Shown: positions 20,046 through 29,891, counted from the first letter of the stretch. The stretch: 64,000 nt of DNA from Rhodothalassium salexigens DSM 2132 (GCF_004341375.1 NZ_SLXO01000005.1:62001-126000), one strand, 5' to 3'. Translations and numbers: made by a program. The notes: generated from the letters alone by a model not told the origin.

Positions 20046-21379
20046 GCCGCCGCCTGGCCGGCGAGGATCTGGGCCAGCCGGCGATAGCCCTCGTCAAGAG
20101 GCGTGCCCTCGTCCTTCGACTGGCCGAGAAACGCGTCGAGTGCCGGATAGAGGTCGATCGCCCGGTCCACATCGGCATTGCTGCCCCGGCGATAGGCGCC
20201 GAGCCGGATCAGTTCCTCCATATCGTCATAGTCCGACAACAGCCGGCGCGCAGCCCGCACCAGCTGGTTTTCCTCGTCGGTGTTGCACGCCGGCATGGTC
20301 CGCGACACCGAGCGCAGCACGTTGATCGCCGGATAGCGGCCGCGCTCGGCGATCTTGCGATCCATGACGATATGGCCGTCGAGGATGCCGCGCACCGCGT
20401 CGGCGACCGGCTCGTTATGGTCGTCGCCCTCGACCAGCACGGTGAACAGGCCGGTGATGTTGCCGGTGCCGGGGACGCCCGGGCCGGCGCGTTCCAACAG
20501 CCGCGGCAGTTCGGAAAACACCGTCGGGGTATAGCCCTTGGACGCCGGCGGCTCGCCGCCCGCCAGGCCGATCTCGCGTTGGGCCATGGCGAACCGGGTG
20601 ACGCTGTCCATCAGACACAGCACCTCATGGCCCTGGTCGCGGAAATACTCGGCCACCGCCATGGTGGTATAGGCCGCCTGGCGGCGCATCAACGCCGGCT
20701 CGTCCGAAGTCGCCACCACCACGACGCTGCGTTTGAGCCCCTCCGGGCCCAGATCGTCCTCCAGAAACTCCTGCAACTCGCGGCCGCGCTCGCCGATCAG
20801 GCCGAGCACGATCACATCGGCGCGGGTGTAGCGCGCCAGCATCGACAACAGCACCGACTTGCCGACGCCCGAGCCCGCGAAGATGCCCATGCGCTGACCG
20901 CGGCAACAGCTGGTGAAGGTGTTGAGTACCCGCACGCCCAGATCGAGCTTGGCGCCGACCCGCTGGCGGTCGCTGGCGCGCGGTGGCTGGCGGCGCAGCG
21001 GGAACGCCACGTCGCCGCGCGCCAATGGCCCGGCACCGTCGACCGGCCGCGCGAGCCCGTCGATCACCCGGCCGAGCCAGGCCGGCGACGGCAGGATCGC
21101 CTGCTGGGTGTCGAGCACGAACGCCCGGCAGCCGACGCCGACGCCGTCGAGCCCGGCATAGGGCATGGCGACCGCGCGATCATCCTTGAAGCCGACCACC
21201 TCGGCCGGGATCACCTGGCCGTCGCGGGCCTCGATCTCGACCCGGCTGCCCACCGACAGCGCACGTTCGGCGCCGCGGATTTCCACCAGCAGGCCCTGCA
21301 CACTGGCGACCCGACCGAAGGTGCGCACCGGCGTCAAGGCCGCCACGTCGCGGGCCAGAAGATCCAATCGCGATGTCAT
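20042..21379 (-). CDS. fliI: flagellum-specific export ATPase FliI
   Basis: FliI is the hexameric ATPase that powers unfolding and release of flagellar type III substrates. The 445-residue product has an F1-beta-like fold with Walker A AGSGVGKS at about 168-175, Walker [21 protein letters not shown] and the T3S signature [20 protein letters not shown]. The ATG at 21379 gives the usual family length; an upstream in-frame start would add about 15 Arg-rich residues. The upstream CtrA-type box, on the same strand at 21471-21487, is 92 bp away. fliI and fliJ overlap, with ctrA divergent, an arrangement seen in other alphaproteobacteria. Confidence 0.97.
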   Translation of the reverse strand: MTSRLDLLARDVAALTPVRTFGRVASVQGLLVEIRGAERALSVGSRVEIEARDGQVIPAEVVGFKDDRAVAMPYAGLDGVGVGCRAFVLDTQQAILPSPAWLGRVIDGLARPVDGAGPLARGDVAFPLRRQPPRASDRQRVGAKLDLGVRVLNTFTSCCRGQRMGIFAGSGVGKSVLLSMLARYTRADVIVLGLIGERGRELQEFLEDDLGPEGLKRSVVVVATSDEPALMRRQAAYTTMAVAEYFRDQGHEVLCLMDSVTRFAMAQREIGLAGGEPPASKGYTPTVFSELPRLLERAGPGVPGTGNITGLFTVLVEGDDHNEPVADAVRGILDGHIVMDRKIAERGRYPAINVLRSVSRTMPACNTDEENQLVRAARRLLSDYDDMEELIRLGAYRRGSNADVDRAIDLYPALDAFLGQSKDEGTPLDEGYRRLAQILAGQAAA

Positions 21380-21470
21380 CGCCGCTGCGCATCTCCACCG
21401 ATCCAGCCGCCGGCCTGCTACCATGCAGACCCGCGGGCATGTTTCTCCGCAGCATACCCTGCACCGAGAC

Positions 21471-21487
21471 GGTTAATCCTCTCTAAA
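21471..21487 (-). promoter_or_regulatory. CtrA box in the fliI-ctrA divergent region (TTTA-N7-TTAACC)
   Basis: Read on the minus strand: TTTA, seven bases, TTAACC, identical in form to the sites upstream of sciP and cheA. It is oriented toward fliI and ends 92 bp before its start, and it lies about 140 bp before the ctrA start, so it could also feed back on ctrA. Confidence 0.65.
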
Positions 21488-21625
21488 TGCTGAGACGCCG
21501 CAAGAAAGTCTTGCCAAGCTGTCCGGCTATTTATTAACATGCTAGGTAAATATTAATTGACGATGACGACATCCCGGCTTTCGATCCCGGGCGCTGCGCG
21601 TCGAGACAGCCAACGGAGCACGACC

Positions 21626-22345
21626 ATGCGTGTGTTGCTGGTGGAAGACGATCCGACGACCGCCAAGAGCATCGAATTGATGCTGTCCGCCGAGGGATTC
21701 AATGTCTATGCGACGGATCTGGGCGAAGAGGGGCTCGATCTGGGAAAGCTATATGACTACGACATTATTCTGCTCGATCTGAACCTGCCGGACATGCACG
21801 GCTACGACGTGTTGCGCAAGCTCCGCATGTCCAAGGTCAATACCCCGATCCTGATCCTGTCCGGCCTGAACGAAATGGACCACAAGGTTAAGGGGCTGGG
21901 GTTCGGTGCTGACGATTATTTGACAAAACCGTTTCACAAAGAAGAGCTGGTGGCGCGCATCCACGCCATCGTGCGGCGCTCCAAGGGGCATTCCCAATCG
22001 GTCATCCGCACCGGCAAGCTGAGCGTCAATCTCGACACCAAAACGGTGGAGGTCGACAGCCAGCGGGTGCACTTGACCGGCAAGGAGTACGCCATGCTGG
22101 AGCTGCTCAGCCTGCGCAAAGGGACGACCCTGACCAAGGAGATGTTCCTCAACCATCTCTACGGCGGCATCGACGAACCCGAGCTCAAGATCATCGACGT
22201 GTTCATCTGCAAGCTGCGCAAAAAGCTGTCGGCAGCCACCGACGGCATCAATTATATCGAAACCGTGTGGGGGCGCGGCTATGTGCTGCGCGATCCGAAC
22301 GCGACCGACGACGCTGCCATGCTTGACGAGGCCGCCCAAGCCTGA
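21626..22345 (+). CDS. ctrA: cell-cycle and motility response regulator CtrA
   Basis: CtrA is an OmpR-type response regulator that controls flagellar, chemotaxis and, in some species, cell-cycle genes. The 239-residue product has a receiver (1-118) with the acidic pair at Glu7-Asp9, phosphoacceptor Asp51 and Lys101, and a winged helix (about 125-230) with [12 protein letters not shown] and [11 protein letters not shown]. These are the CtrA hallmarks. The ATG at 21626 has GGAG 8 bases upstream. The C-terminus ends DEAAQA rather than the double Ala used as a ClpXP signal in Caulobacter. In R. centenum and Magnetospirillum CtrA is mainly a motility regulator; its setting among flagellar genes fits that role. 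Confidence 0.97.
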   Translation: MRVLLVEDDPTTAKSIELMLSAEGFNVYATDLGEEGLDLGKLYDYDIILLDLNLPDMHGYDVLRKLRMSKVNTPILILSGLNEMDHKVKGLGFGADDYLTKPFHKEELVARIHAIVRRSKGHSQSVIRTGKLSVNLDTKTVEVDSQRVHLTGKEYAMLELLSLRKGTTLTKEMFLNHLYGGIDEPELKIIDVFICKLRKKLSAATDGINYIETVWGRGYVLRDPNATDDAAMLDEAAQA

Positions 22346-22737
22346 TCGGCCCACTCTGGCCGCTCCTGGCTGCCGGCCCCGGCGGTCGAATGCGACCAGC
22401 CCGGCCTGCCCCGCCCCCCCAATGGCGCCGGCGCGATCTGGTCCCCCCAAGGGCGCCGGGGACCATCTGCCACCTGTGATCGGGCGATCGGATCGGGCCG
22501 GTTTAGCCGGCCGCGCCGGCGGTCCGTGTGTCGCTGCGGCCACGCGCTGCCACCCGGGCAGGGCCGCGACAAGGGTCGACTGCAAAGAAGGCCCCCAGCC
22601 AGTCGCCGCGTTATCCGCCATCGGCTGCGCGCCGGGTCGCCGGGCGGGTGCCACAGACCAGGGCGGCGGGCGAGTGCAACGCACGGGGCGCCCATGCCGC
22701 GGCGCGTCGCCACCGATCCCGTCGGCGGCGGCTCGCG
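22346..22737. other. 392-bp gap between ctrA and cheR with no gene seen
   Basis: This is a very C-rich gap between converging ctrA and cheR. Reading frames here are short and show no family motif. The only structure seen is a perfect 7-bp stem, GGTCCCC (22440-22446) with GGGGACC (22458-22464), without a T-run. Confidence 0.5.
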
Positions 22738-23550
22738 TCAGGACGCGGGGCTGTAGAGCCCGCGTTGGCCCTTGACCGGGCGGAACCGTTCGGTAATGCC
22801 CAGCACGGTTTCCGCGGCGCCAAGGAACAAGAATCCGTCCGACGGCATGGTGCCGTGGATCTTCTCCAAGGTCTCCGCCTTGCGCGTGGTGTCGAAGTAA
22901 ATCAACACGTTACGGCAGAACACCACGTCAAACCGCCCGAGCCCGGAGAACCGGTCCAACAGATTGAAGTTGCGGAACTGCACCATGTTGCGGATCTCGG
23001 GCTTGAGAAGCCAGCTCTCGCCTTCCTGATCGAAATACTTCATCAGCAGTTGGATCGGCAGCCCGCGCTGCACCTCGAACTGGCTGTAGCGACCGGCCTT
23101 GGCCTTGGCGAGCACATGATCGGCGATATCCGTGGACAGGATCTCGAAGGTCCAGCCGGCCCATTTGTGCTGGCGTTCCTTGAGCATCATCGCCAGCGAA
23201 TACGGTTCCTGGCCGGTCGACCCGGCGGCGCACCAGATGCGGACGCGCTTCTCCCGCGCCCGCCCCTGGGCCATCGCCGGCAACACCACCTCATCGAACA
23301 GCTTGAACGGCGTCTGATCGCGGAAGAAGAACGATTCGTTGGTGGTCATGGCGTTGGTGACGTCGCGCTTGAGCTGCTCGTCACCGCGGGTGCGCAGGCG
23401 CTGGATCAAGTCGTCGAGCCCATTGAGCCCGAGCCGCCGCGCCAGCGGCGTCAACCGGCTCTCCAGCAGATAGACCTTGTCGGGCGTCAACATAAGGCCG
23501 GACCGCTCGCTCAACATCTTGGCCAGAAACTCAAAGTCCGCGGTCTTCAT
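22738..23550 (-). CDS. cheR: chemotaxis protein methyltransferase CheR
   Basis: CheR methylates glutamates of chemoreceptors using S-adenosylmethionine. The 270-residue product has the CheR N-domain (about 1-70, ending TTNESFFFRD) and the methyltransferase domain with the SAM motif IWCAAGSTGQEPYSLAM, the FCRNVLIYF motif and the terminal LGAAE segment. The N-domain helps bind receptors; no pentapeptide-binding beta insertion was recognised. Its ATG overlaps the cheB stop by four bases (ATGA). It is the last gene of the operon. Confidence 0.96.
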   Translation of the reverse strand: MKTADFEFLAKMLSERSGLMLTPDKVYLLESRLTPLARRLGLNGLDDLIQRLRTRGDEQLKRDVTNAMTTNESFFFRDQTPFKLFDEVVLPAMAQGRAREKRVRIWCAAGSTGQEPYSLAMMLKERQHKWAGWTFEILSTDIADHVLAKAKAGRYSQFEVQRGLPIQLLMKYFDQEGESWLLKPEIRNMVQFRNFNLLDRFSGLGRFDVVFCRNVLIYFDTTRKAETLEKIHGTMPSDGFLFLGAAETVLGITERFRPVKGQRGLYSPAS

Positions 23551-24806
23551 GCCGGTGCCCTTTCAATAAAACGCGACAAGGCGGTCTGCATCTCCGCCAA
23601 GGGCAGCACCTTGTGGCACAGCCCCGCCGTCGCGACCGCCCCGGGCATGCCCCAGACGACACTGCTTGCCTCGTCCTGGGCGAACAGTGTGCCGCCGGCA
23701 TTGACCAACTCGCGCGCGCCGCGCAGGCCGTCGTGCCCCATGCCGGTCAGAACCAAACCCAGCGCCCGGTCACCATAGACCCGGGCGACCGACCGGAACA
23801 TGGGATCGACCGCCGGGCGGCAGAAATTCTCGGGGGGGTCCTGGTTGCATTCGGCGACCACCGACGTGCCGTCCTGACGCACCACCATGTGATAATTGCC
23901 CGGCGCCACCAGGATTTCGCCGGCAACCACCCGATTGGGCCCGCTCTGCGTCGCCTCGCGCGTCGGCATACCGCTGGCGCGCCCAAGATGGTCGGCCAGG
24001 ATGCTGGTGAACGTCGCCGGCATGTGCTGAACGATCAGCACCGGGACGGTGCGCGCGATCTTGAAGTCGTCGAACAGTTTGATCAGCGCTTGCGGTCCGC
24101 CGGTCGACGCACCGATCGCCAGAATCGTCGGTCGCTGACGCGACGCGCCGCGCAGTTCCACCGGCTTGGACCGGTCGACCACCTCGCTGCGCACACCCGC
24201 CGGCGTCGCCCCGGGCCGGGCGGCTGGACGGGCGGCGGCAGGGCTCGAACCGCGACCGGCGCTGCGCACGAACGAGGCCGGACCGCGGCCGCGAAAGCTG
24301 CTTGGCGTGCGGCCCTCGTCGGGCAGCGGTTCGCCCCGGTCCTTGCGCCGGGCCGATGCATAAGCGCGGACCTTCTCGACGATCTCGCGGCGGAAATCCA
24401 CATTGGCGTTGACCTCGCGGTTGGACTCGGGCTTGGGCACATAGTCCACAGCCCCGGCCCGCAAGGCGCGCAGCGTGATCTCGGCATTGTGCTTGGTCAG
24501 CGTCGACGCCATCACGATGCGCAGGTCGGGCACCTCGGCGAGCAGCTTGGGCAGTGCCGTCATGCCGTCCATCTGCGGCATTTCGATATCCAGCAACACC
24601 ACTTCGGCGCCGGAGCGCTTGATGTTGCGCACCGCCATCTCGCCATTGGCGGCGGACGCCACCACCTTGACCTTCGGATCCTCTTCGAGAAAACGGGTCA
24701 GAAAGCCGCGAATCACCGCGCTGTCGTCAACCACCATGACCCGATACGGGCCAGGCTCGGACGCCGCGTCTGACGTGCTGGGAGTCGTAGTTGGCACAGC
24801 GATCAA
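23547..24806 (-). CDS. cheB: chemotaxis protein-glutamate methylesterase CheB
   Basis: CheB removes methyl groups from, and deamidates, chemoreceptors when phosphorylated by CheA. The 419-residue product has an N-terminal receiver (about 20-140, VMVVDDSAVIRG and VVLLDIEMPQMDG) and a C-terminal esterase with the catalytic Ser in GASTGGP, His in VQHMPATF and Asp in LTGMGHDG. A Pro/Arg/Ala-rich linker of about 90 residues lies between them. The start used is a TTG at 24806; a GTG three codons later is an alternative. Adjacent cheY is 16 bases upstream. Confidence 0.95.
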   Translation of the reverse strand: MIAVPTTTPSTSDAASEPGPYRVMVVDDSAVIRGFLTRFLEEDPKVKVVASAANGEMAVRNIKRSGAEVVLLDIEMPQMDGMTALPKLLAEVPDLRIVMASTLTKHNAEITLRALRAGAVDYVPKPESNREVNANVDFRREIVEKVRAYASARRKDRGEPLPDEGRTPSSFRGRGPASFVRSAGRGSSPAAARPAARPGATPAGVRSEVVDRSKPVELRGASRQRPTILAIGASTGGPQALIKLFDDFKIARTVPVLIVQHMPATFTSILADHLGRASGMPTREATQSGPNRVVAGEILVAPGNYHMVVRQDGTSVVAECNQDPPENFCRPAVDPMFRSVARVYGDRALGLVLTGMGHDGLRGARELVNAGGTLFAQDEASSVVWGMPGAVATAGLCHKVLPLAEMQTALSRFIERAPA

Positions 24807-24822
24807 TCCAGGAAGACCCAGG

Positions 24823-25188
24823 TCAAAGCAGACCGACCTGGGACAATTTGGCTTCCATGATCTCCCGGTCGAACGGCTTCATGATGTATTCATTGGCCCC
24901 GGCTTCCATGGCGACGCGGATGTGGCTCATATCGTTTTCGGTGGTACAGAACACGATCACCGGCTGGGCGATCCCTTCGCGCGCCCGGAGCGCCTTCAGG
25001 AATTCCAAGCCGTCCATCACCGGCATGTTCCAATCCAGCAACACCAGATCGGGCACGCTGGCGTCGCAGGCGGCAAGCGCCTGACGGCCATCTTCGGCCT
25101 CGGTGATCTCGAACGCCAGTTCTTCGAGAATACGGCGTGCCACGGTTCGGATGACTTTCGAGTCATCCACGACCAGACAGGTTTTCAT
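24823..25188 (-). CDS. cheY: chemotaxis response regulator CheY
   Basis: CheY carries the signal from CheA to the flagellar switch. The 121-residue single receiver domain has Asp8 and Asp9, phosphoacceptor Asp52, switch Thr82/Thr83 and Lys104, all in place. A strong ribosome site, GAGGAGG, lies just before the ATG. It sits between cheW (73 bases upstream) and cheB. FliG and FliN of the same window are part of the switch it acts on. Confidence 0.96.
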   Translation of the reverse strand: MKTCLVVDDSKVIRTVARRILEELAFEITEAEDGRQALAACDASVPDLVLLDWNMPVMDGLEFLKALRAREGIAQPVIVFCTTENDMSHIRVAMEAGANEYIMKPFDREIMEAKLSQVGLL

Positions 25189-25262
25189 TACGCCTCCTCG
25201 CGTTGGCCGCCCGCGGCCTCACACACCAGGGTCGCGCGCCAGCCCCATCCCTTGGGACGGGG

Positions 25263-25766
25263 TCAGGCCGCGGCTGCCGATTCGAAGTTGAACAGCTTTT
25301 CGACGTCCATGATCACGAGAAGTTCGGCCTCAAGACGGAAGATGCCGCGAGAAATCTCACGCCAACGGGGGTCCAATGTCACCGGATTCTTCTCCATATC
25401 GGCGTCGTTCAACGTCAGCACCTCGCCTACATTGTCGATCTGCAGGCTGTAGGACTCCTCGTTGTGTTCGACCACCACCGACATATCTTTGCTGCTGTCT
25501 TCGCGCAACTCAAGCCCCAGGCGCTGGCGCAGATTGATCGCCGTGACGATCCGGCCGCGCAGGTTGAGCACGCCGGCGACCCATTTGGGCGCCAGCGGAA
25601 TCCGGGTCAGCTTCTGCGCGCCGAGCACATCGTGCACGCTGAGCACCGGGATGCCCAGAAGCTGGCCGGCCAGACGCACGGTGACATACTCCTGGGCGGC
25701 GTTGCTGACCACCGACAGACCGCCGCGTGTCGTGGTGGTGGGAAGCGTATCTCGGCCGGTGGTCAT
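25263..25766 (-). CDS. cheW: chemotaxis coupling protein CheW
   Basis: CheW couples chemoreceptors to CheA. The 167-residue protein has a single CheW domain (about 20-160) with the VTVRLAGQLLGIPVLSVHDVL opening segment, RGRIVTAINLRQRLGL core and DNVGEVL motif. Its ATG overlaps the cheA stop (ATGA, 25763-25766), so it is translated together with cheA. About 15 polar residues precede the domain. Confidence 0.95.
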   Translation of the reverse strand: MTTGRDTLPTTTTRGGLSVVSNAAQEYVTVRLAGQLLGIPVLSVHDVLGAQKLTRIPLAPKWVAGVLNLRGRIVTAINLRQRLGLELREDSSKDMSVVVEHNEESYSLQIDNVGEVLTLNDADMEKNPVTLDPRWREISRGIFRLEAELLVIMDVEKLFNFESAAAA

Positions 25767-28700
25767 GCCGCGTCTCCGTGGAGTTTGAGCTGTTGCGACA
25801 GGCTGTGCAGCAGGGCGTCGCGGTCGAACTTGGCGATATAGTCGTCGAAGCCCACCTTGCGCCCGCGCTCAAGATGCTTGGGGCTGGCATAGCTCGACAG
25901 GGCGATCAGCGGCACATGGGCCCAAAGGCCGCCGCTCTTGACGATCTGGGCGAACTCGAAGCCGTCCATCTCGGGCATGTCGATGTCCGACACGATCAGG
26001 TCGAAGCGCTCGCCAGCCTCGCGCAGCTCCAGCGCCTGGCTGGCGCGGTCCACCGCCTTGACCCGATAGCCGGCCACCTGCAGCAGCGGCTTGAGCATGT
26101 TGCGGAAAAAGGCGCTGTCGTCGATCAGCAACAGCCGGGTCTGCTTGGCCGGCGGCGCGTCTTCCATGGTGTCGCGCGACCGCAGCCAATCCGAAAACGC
26201 CTTGCCCAGATAATAGCCCACATCGATCAATTCGGTGGCGTGGCCGTTGATGATCGCGCTGCCGACCATGCCGGCATGGTTGGAGGCCAACTTGATGTCC
26301 AGATCCTCTTCGACGATGTCGAGGATCTCGTCGACCGCCAGGCCCATGGTGTAGTCGCCGTCGGTGAACACGAGCACCGGCTGGCGGCCATCGTCGACCA
26401 ACTTGGACAGTCCCTCGACCAGCACGACGGGCATCAGTGCACCCCGATACTGGACCATGAACTGGCCGTCGGACTCCTCGACCTCGGCGCGCTCGATGTC
26501 CTCAAGCCGCGCCACCAGCGACAAGGGCACCGCCTTCTGCCCGGCCGACCCGGCGCGGAACACCAGCAGGCTTTCCTTGTCACTGATCTGGTCGGCAGCG
26601 TCGAGCACGGCAGCCTCCTCCTGCTGGGCCTGCACCTCGCCGGTGTCGCCCAGATGGGCGCTGGCGTGATTGGCAACCCCATTGGGGTCCAGGATCATGA
26701 TCACGCTGCCGTCGCCCAGGATCGTGTTGCCCGAATAGATGTCCAAATCCTTGAGGATCGGCGCCACCGGCTTGACGACGATTTCCTCGGTGTCGAACAC
26801 CTGGTCGACCACCAGGCCGAAGGTGAACGCGCCGACCTGGGTGATCACCACGAAATCGTCGGGGTTTTCGCGCGCTTCGATCTCGGCGCGCGTGGTGAAG
26901 CCCAGGACCTCGTTGAGATAGACCAGCGGCAGCAGCCGGTTGCGCAGGCGCAGCACCGGGCTGTCCTTGATCCGCTCGATCCGGTGTTCCGAGCCCTCAT
27001 TGGCACGCACCAGTTCGAGCACCGAGATCTGCGGGATCGCGAACCGCTCGCCAGCGGACTCGACGATCATCGCGGCGACGATGGCCAGCGTCAGCGGGAT
27101 CTTGATCTGGAACGTGCTGCCCTTGCCCTCCACCGACGTCATGTCGATGGTGCCGCCGATCTTTTCGATGTTGGTACGCACCACGTCCATGCCGACGCCG
27201 CGGCCCGACACGTTGGTCACCTGAGCGGCGGTGGAAAAGCCGGCATGGAAGACGAATTTCTGGATCTGACCGTCGGTCATGTCCTCCAGTTCGGCTTCGC
27301 TGGCCAGACCCTTTTCCAGGACCTTCTTGCGCACCTTCTCGACCGAGATCCCTCCGCCATCATCGCTGATCTCGATGATGATATGGCCGCCTTCGTGGAA
27401 GGCGTTGAGATGGATGGTGCCGGTCTCGGACTTGCCGGCGGCGACCCGTTCGGCCGGGCTCTCGATGCCGTGGTCGGCCGAGTTGCGCACCATGTGGGTG
27501 AGCGGGTCCTTGATCAGTTCAAGCACCTGACGGTCGAGCTCGGTCTCGGCTCCCTTCATCTGCAGGTCGATCTTCTTGTCCAGATCGACGCTCAGGTCGC
27601 GCACGATCCGCGGCAGCTTCGACCAGGCATTGCCGATCGGCTGCATGCGCGTCTTCATGACGCCTTCCTGCAACTCACTGGTGGTCTGGCTCAATCGCTG
27701 AATTGGGATCGCGAAATCGCTGTCTTCCTGGTTGCGCACCAACTGCAGCAATTGGTTTCGGGTCAGGACCAATTCCGAGACCATGTTCATCAGGTCTTCA
27801 AGCAGGTCGAGCGACACCCGGATCGATTGGTTCTGGCCCTTCTTCTCGCCGCCCGCCTGGCGCGCCTGACCGGCCGGCGCAGCCTGGGTGGCGCTGGGCT
27901 TGGCGTGCTTGTCGCTGCCCGCCTTGATCGGGTCGCGCACCAGTTCAAGCGCCATCACCGCGTCGTCGCGGGTGTCGGCGTCGAGTTGGATCTCCTCCAG
28001 TACGTCCTTCACCAGCGTCGACAGAGCGTCGAAATTGCGATCCTCGAAACCGGGCCGCGTCACCAGCCCCTTGCCCACATTCTCCGCCGCCTTCTCGTCT
28101 TCCTTCAGCAGCGCGGTCAGCAGGCCGGTGAACTTGGCCTTCCGCACATCTTCGGGCACATCCTCGAAGAATTCGGCCAGTGCCGAATAGCGGCCGATCC
28201 GCTGCGCCAGAAGGTGTGCAGCCACCGAGACCGAGTCGGCCCCGCCGGCGCGATCGAACAAGCTGACCGCGCCCTGCGACGCGTCGCCGGGGCGGGTCTC
28301 GGTCAATGCGGTCGACGGCGCGGGCACGTCCTCAGGCCCCTCGGCCTCCAGGAACGCCCGTTCCAACTCGTCCAAACTCACTTCGCCCGGCTTCAACTCG
28401 CGCCCGAGCGTCGGATCCACCGCTTCGTCGCCTTTCGGCGCGCCGGCTTGGGGGGCGGACTTTGCGTCCTTGGCCGGCGCCGGAGCCGCTTCGGGCGCCT
28501 TGCCGTCGGCAATACTGTTGAGCTTGGCGACCAGATCATCGTCACTGCCGGCCGGCTCCTGGGCGCTCGCCTCAAGCTCCGCCAAGATCTCCTTGATCCG
28601 GTCCAGGCTTTGCAGCACGACGGTGATCGCTTCCCGCGTGACTGTCAATTCCTTGTCACGGAATTTACCAAGCACGTTCTCGGACGCGTGGGCCACCGTT

Positions 28701-28876
28701 TCGAGCCGCGGCAAACCGAGAAAGCCGCAGGTCCCCTTGATGGTATGGACGAGCCGGAAGATATTATCCAAAACGTCCGCGTTTTCGGGGTCTTGCTCCA
28801 GTTTCACGAGCTCGACGTCGACCACCTCAAGGCTCTCTGCGGTCTCGGTGAGAAACTCGTTTAGCAGATCATCCAT
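25763..28876 (-). CDS. cheA: chemotaxis histidine kinase CheA with two CheW-like domains and a C-terminal receiver
   Basis: CheA phosphorylates CheY and CheB in response to receptors. The 1037-residue product has an HPt domain with phosphorylatable His44 (LVHTIKGTCGF), a long linker, a dimerisation helix, an ATPase with N box (MVRNSADHGIE) and G boxes, a first CheW-like domain, a second, divergent CheW-like domain (about 755-905), and a receiver at about 914-1037 with phosphoacceptor Asp near 964. The ATG at 28876 has GAGGG 6 bases upstream; an upstream GTG at 28903 is less likely. The added receiver makes it a hybrid kinase, unlike E. coli CheA. A CtrA-type box lies 79 bp before the start. 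Confidence 0.95.
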   Translation of the reverse strand: MDDLLNEFLTETAESLEVVDVELVKLEQDPENADVLDNIFRLVHTIKGTCGFLGLPRLETVAHASENVLGKFRDKELTVTREAITVVLQSLDRIKEILAELEASAQEPAGSDDDLVAKLNSIADGKAPEAAPAPAKDAKSAPQAGAPKGDEAVDPTLGRELKPGEVSLDELERAFLEAEGPEDVPAPSTALTETRPGDASQGAVSLFDRAGGADSVSVAAHLLAQRIGRYSALAEFFEDVPEDVRKAKFTGLLTALLKEDEKAAENVGKGLVTRPGFEDRNFDALSTLVKDVLEEIQLDADTRDDAVMALELVRDPIKAGSDKHAKPSATQAAPAGQARQAGGEKKGQNQSIRVSLDLLEDLMNMVSELVLTRNQLLQLVRNQEDSDFAIPIQRLSQTTSELQEGVMKTRMQPIGNAWSKLPRIVRDLSVDLDKKIDLQMKGAETELDRQVLELIKDPLTHMVRNSADHGIESPAERVAAGKSETGTIHLNAFHEGGHIIIEISDDGGGISVEKVRKKVLEKGLASEAELEDMTDGQIQKFVFHAGFSTAAQVTNVSGRGVGMDVVRTNIEKIGGTIDMTSVEGKGSTFQIKIPLTLAIVAAMIVESAGERFAIPQISVLELVRANEGSEHRIERIKDSPVLRLRNRLLPLVYLNEVLGFTTRAEIEARENPDDFVVITQVGAFTFGLVVDQVFDTEEIVVKPVAPILKDLDIYSGNTILGDGSVIMILDPNGVANHASAHLGDTGEVQAQQEEAAVLDAADQISDKESLLVFRAGSAGQKAVPLSLVARLEDIERAEVEESDGQFMVQYRGALMPVVLVEGLSKLVDDGRQPVLVFTDGDYTMGLAVDEILDIVEEDLDIKLASNHAGMVGSAIINGHATELIDVGYYLGKAFSDWLRSRDTMEDAPPAKQTRLLLIDDSAFFRNMLKPLLQVAGYRVKAVDRASQALELREAGERFDLIVSDIDMPEMDGFEFAQIVKSGGLWAHVPLIALSSYASPKHLERGRKVGFDDYIAKFDRDALLHSLSQQLKLHGDAA

Positions 28877-28954
28877 CACGCACCCTCTTACCGTCTGAGT
28901 CACGCAGGACCGCCCCGGACTCGCTTACATCGGACGCTCTTTGTGGGGAAAACA

Positions 28955-28971
28955 GGTTAAGATGATGTAAA
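28955..28971 (-). promoter_or_regulatory. CtrA box upstream of the chemotaxis operon (TTTA-N7-TTAACC)
   Basis: Read on the minus strand: TTTA, CATCATC, TTAACC, the same form as the sites before sciP and fliI, 79 bp upstream of the cheA start and in the same direction. It predicts CtrA control of cheA-cheW-cheY-cheB-cheR. Confidence 0.65.
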
Positions 28972-29083
28972 ATACCGATACGCCACGCGACCGTTTCTCA
29001 GCGGCGGAAGCGGCGGTTCGACCCGCCGCGGCCATGGGCGGCGACCGGCTCGGCTCCGGCGCCAGCATAGGCCGGGGACCGGG

Positions 29084-29710
29084 CTAGAGCACGGTCACCG
29101 TGAAGGCGATGCGACCGTCGGCGGGCTCGACCATATCCAGACGCGCGCCGATCTCGTCGGCGATTCGACGGGCCAGATAAGCCGGCGCGGCGCGGGCGTC
29201 CTCCAGCGACGGCGCCTGGCCGCGTTCGATGGCGGCACGGCTCGCCGGCGCGATCAGCACGCGCGCGCCTTCCGCCTCGATGGTCAGGCTCGCCGCGGCT
29301 TCGCGTCCGCGGATCGTCAGGCGGCCGCCGCGCAGCAGGCCCTCGCCCGCGATGATCGCCAGGTTGAGCAGGATCTTGGCCTGATCCTTCTCGATCGTCG
29401 CCCAATCAAGCTGCCAGACCAGATCAACCTTACTGCCAGCGAACAACCGGTCGAGCGTGGCCTGCACTTCCCGCGCATCGATCCGGGCCCCGAAGGCGGC
29501 GCCGGCCCCGAAGGCGAGACGGAAGAAATGCAGACGATTGGCGGTCTGCTGCGCGCTGCTCTCCAGCAGCGGCACCACCTGCTCCACCATGCTGGCATCC
29601 TGACCGTCTTCCGACAGGAGTTCGACGCCATTGGACAGTGCCCCGACCGGGCTTACCAAGTCGTGACAAAGCTTCGAACACAACAGCGCAGCCAAATCGG
29701 TGTCTTTCAT
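29084..29710 (-). CDS. chpT: histidine phosphotransferase ChpT
   Basis: ChpT relays phosphate from CckA to CtrA and CpdR. The 208-residue product opens with the DHp-like helix carrying the phosphorylatable His16 in LCHDLVSPVGALSNGVELL, the diagnostic ChpT motif, followed by a degenerate HATPase-like domain (about 80-208) that lacks clear G boxes, as in Caulobacter ChpT. It lies 207 bp upstream of cheA on the same strand. Together with ctrA and sciP it puts much of the CtrA relay in this window; cckA is not seen. Confidence 0.9.
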   Translation of the reverse strand: MKDTDLAALLCSKLCHDLVSPVGALSNGVELLSEDGQDASMVEQVVPLLESSAQQTANRLHFFRLAFGAGAAFGARIDAREVQATLDRLFAGSKVDLVWQLDWATIEKDQAKILLNLAIIAGEGLLRGGRLTIRGREAAASLTIEAEGARVLIAPASRAAIERGQAPSLEDARAAPAYLARRIADEIGARLDMVEPADGRIAFTVTVL

Positions 29711-29891
29711 CGCGGCAATCTCCCACGACCACTAGCCATGACATAGCCCCTGCCCGGCTTCAAGCGATCATTCCCAAGCCGGAGCGCCGACAAGACGAAA
29801 CGAAGCCCGCCGCGATTGACACAGGGCGACCCCGTAGCTAGCGGTGAACATCCTGCCGCAACGCCGGTTCCTGCCGCATCGGAGACAGTTT

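Noticed and set aside
21530-21557. AT-rich stretch with TTAA words before ctrA as additional CtrA sites
   Set aside because: The TTAA words are not at the required 7-base spacing (they are about 13 apart or overlap).
22528-23778. Plus-strand frame across the ctrA-cheR gap and cheR
   Set aside because: It has no motif, and most of it is the antisense of CheR and the CheB end.
25727-28864. Open frame of 1045 codons on the + strand opposite cheA
   Set aside because: The frame is rich in His, Arg, Gln and Asp with no motif, and it lies exactly opposite a complete CheA. Long antisense frames like this are expected from the strong GC bias at third codon positions.
29816-29840. TTGACA and TAGCTA before cysQ as a promoter
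   Set aside because: The spacing is 13 bases, too short for sigma-70; with 17 bases the second box is poor.
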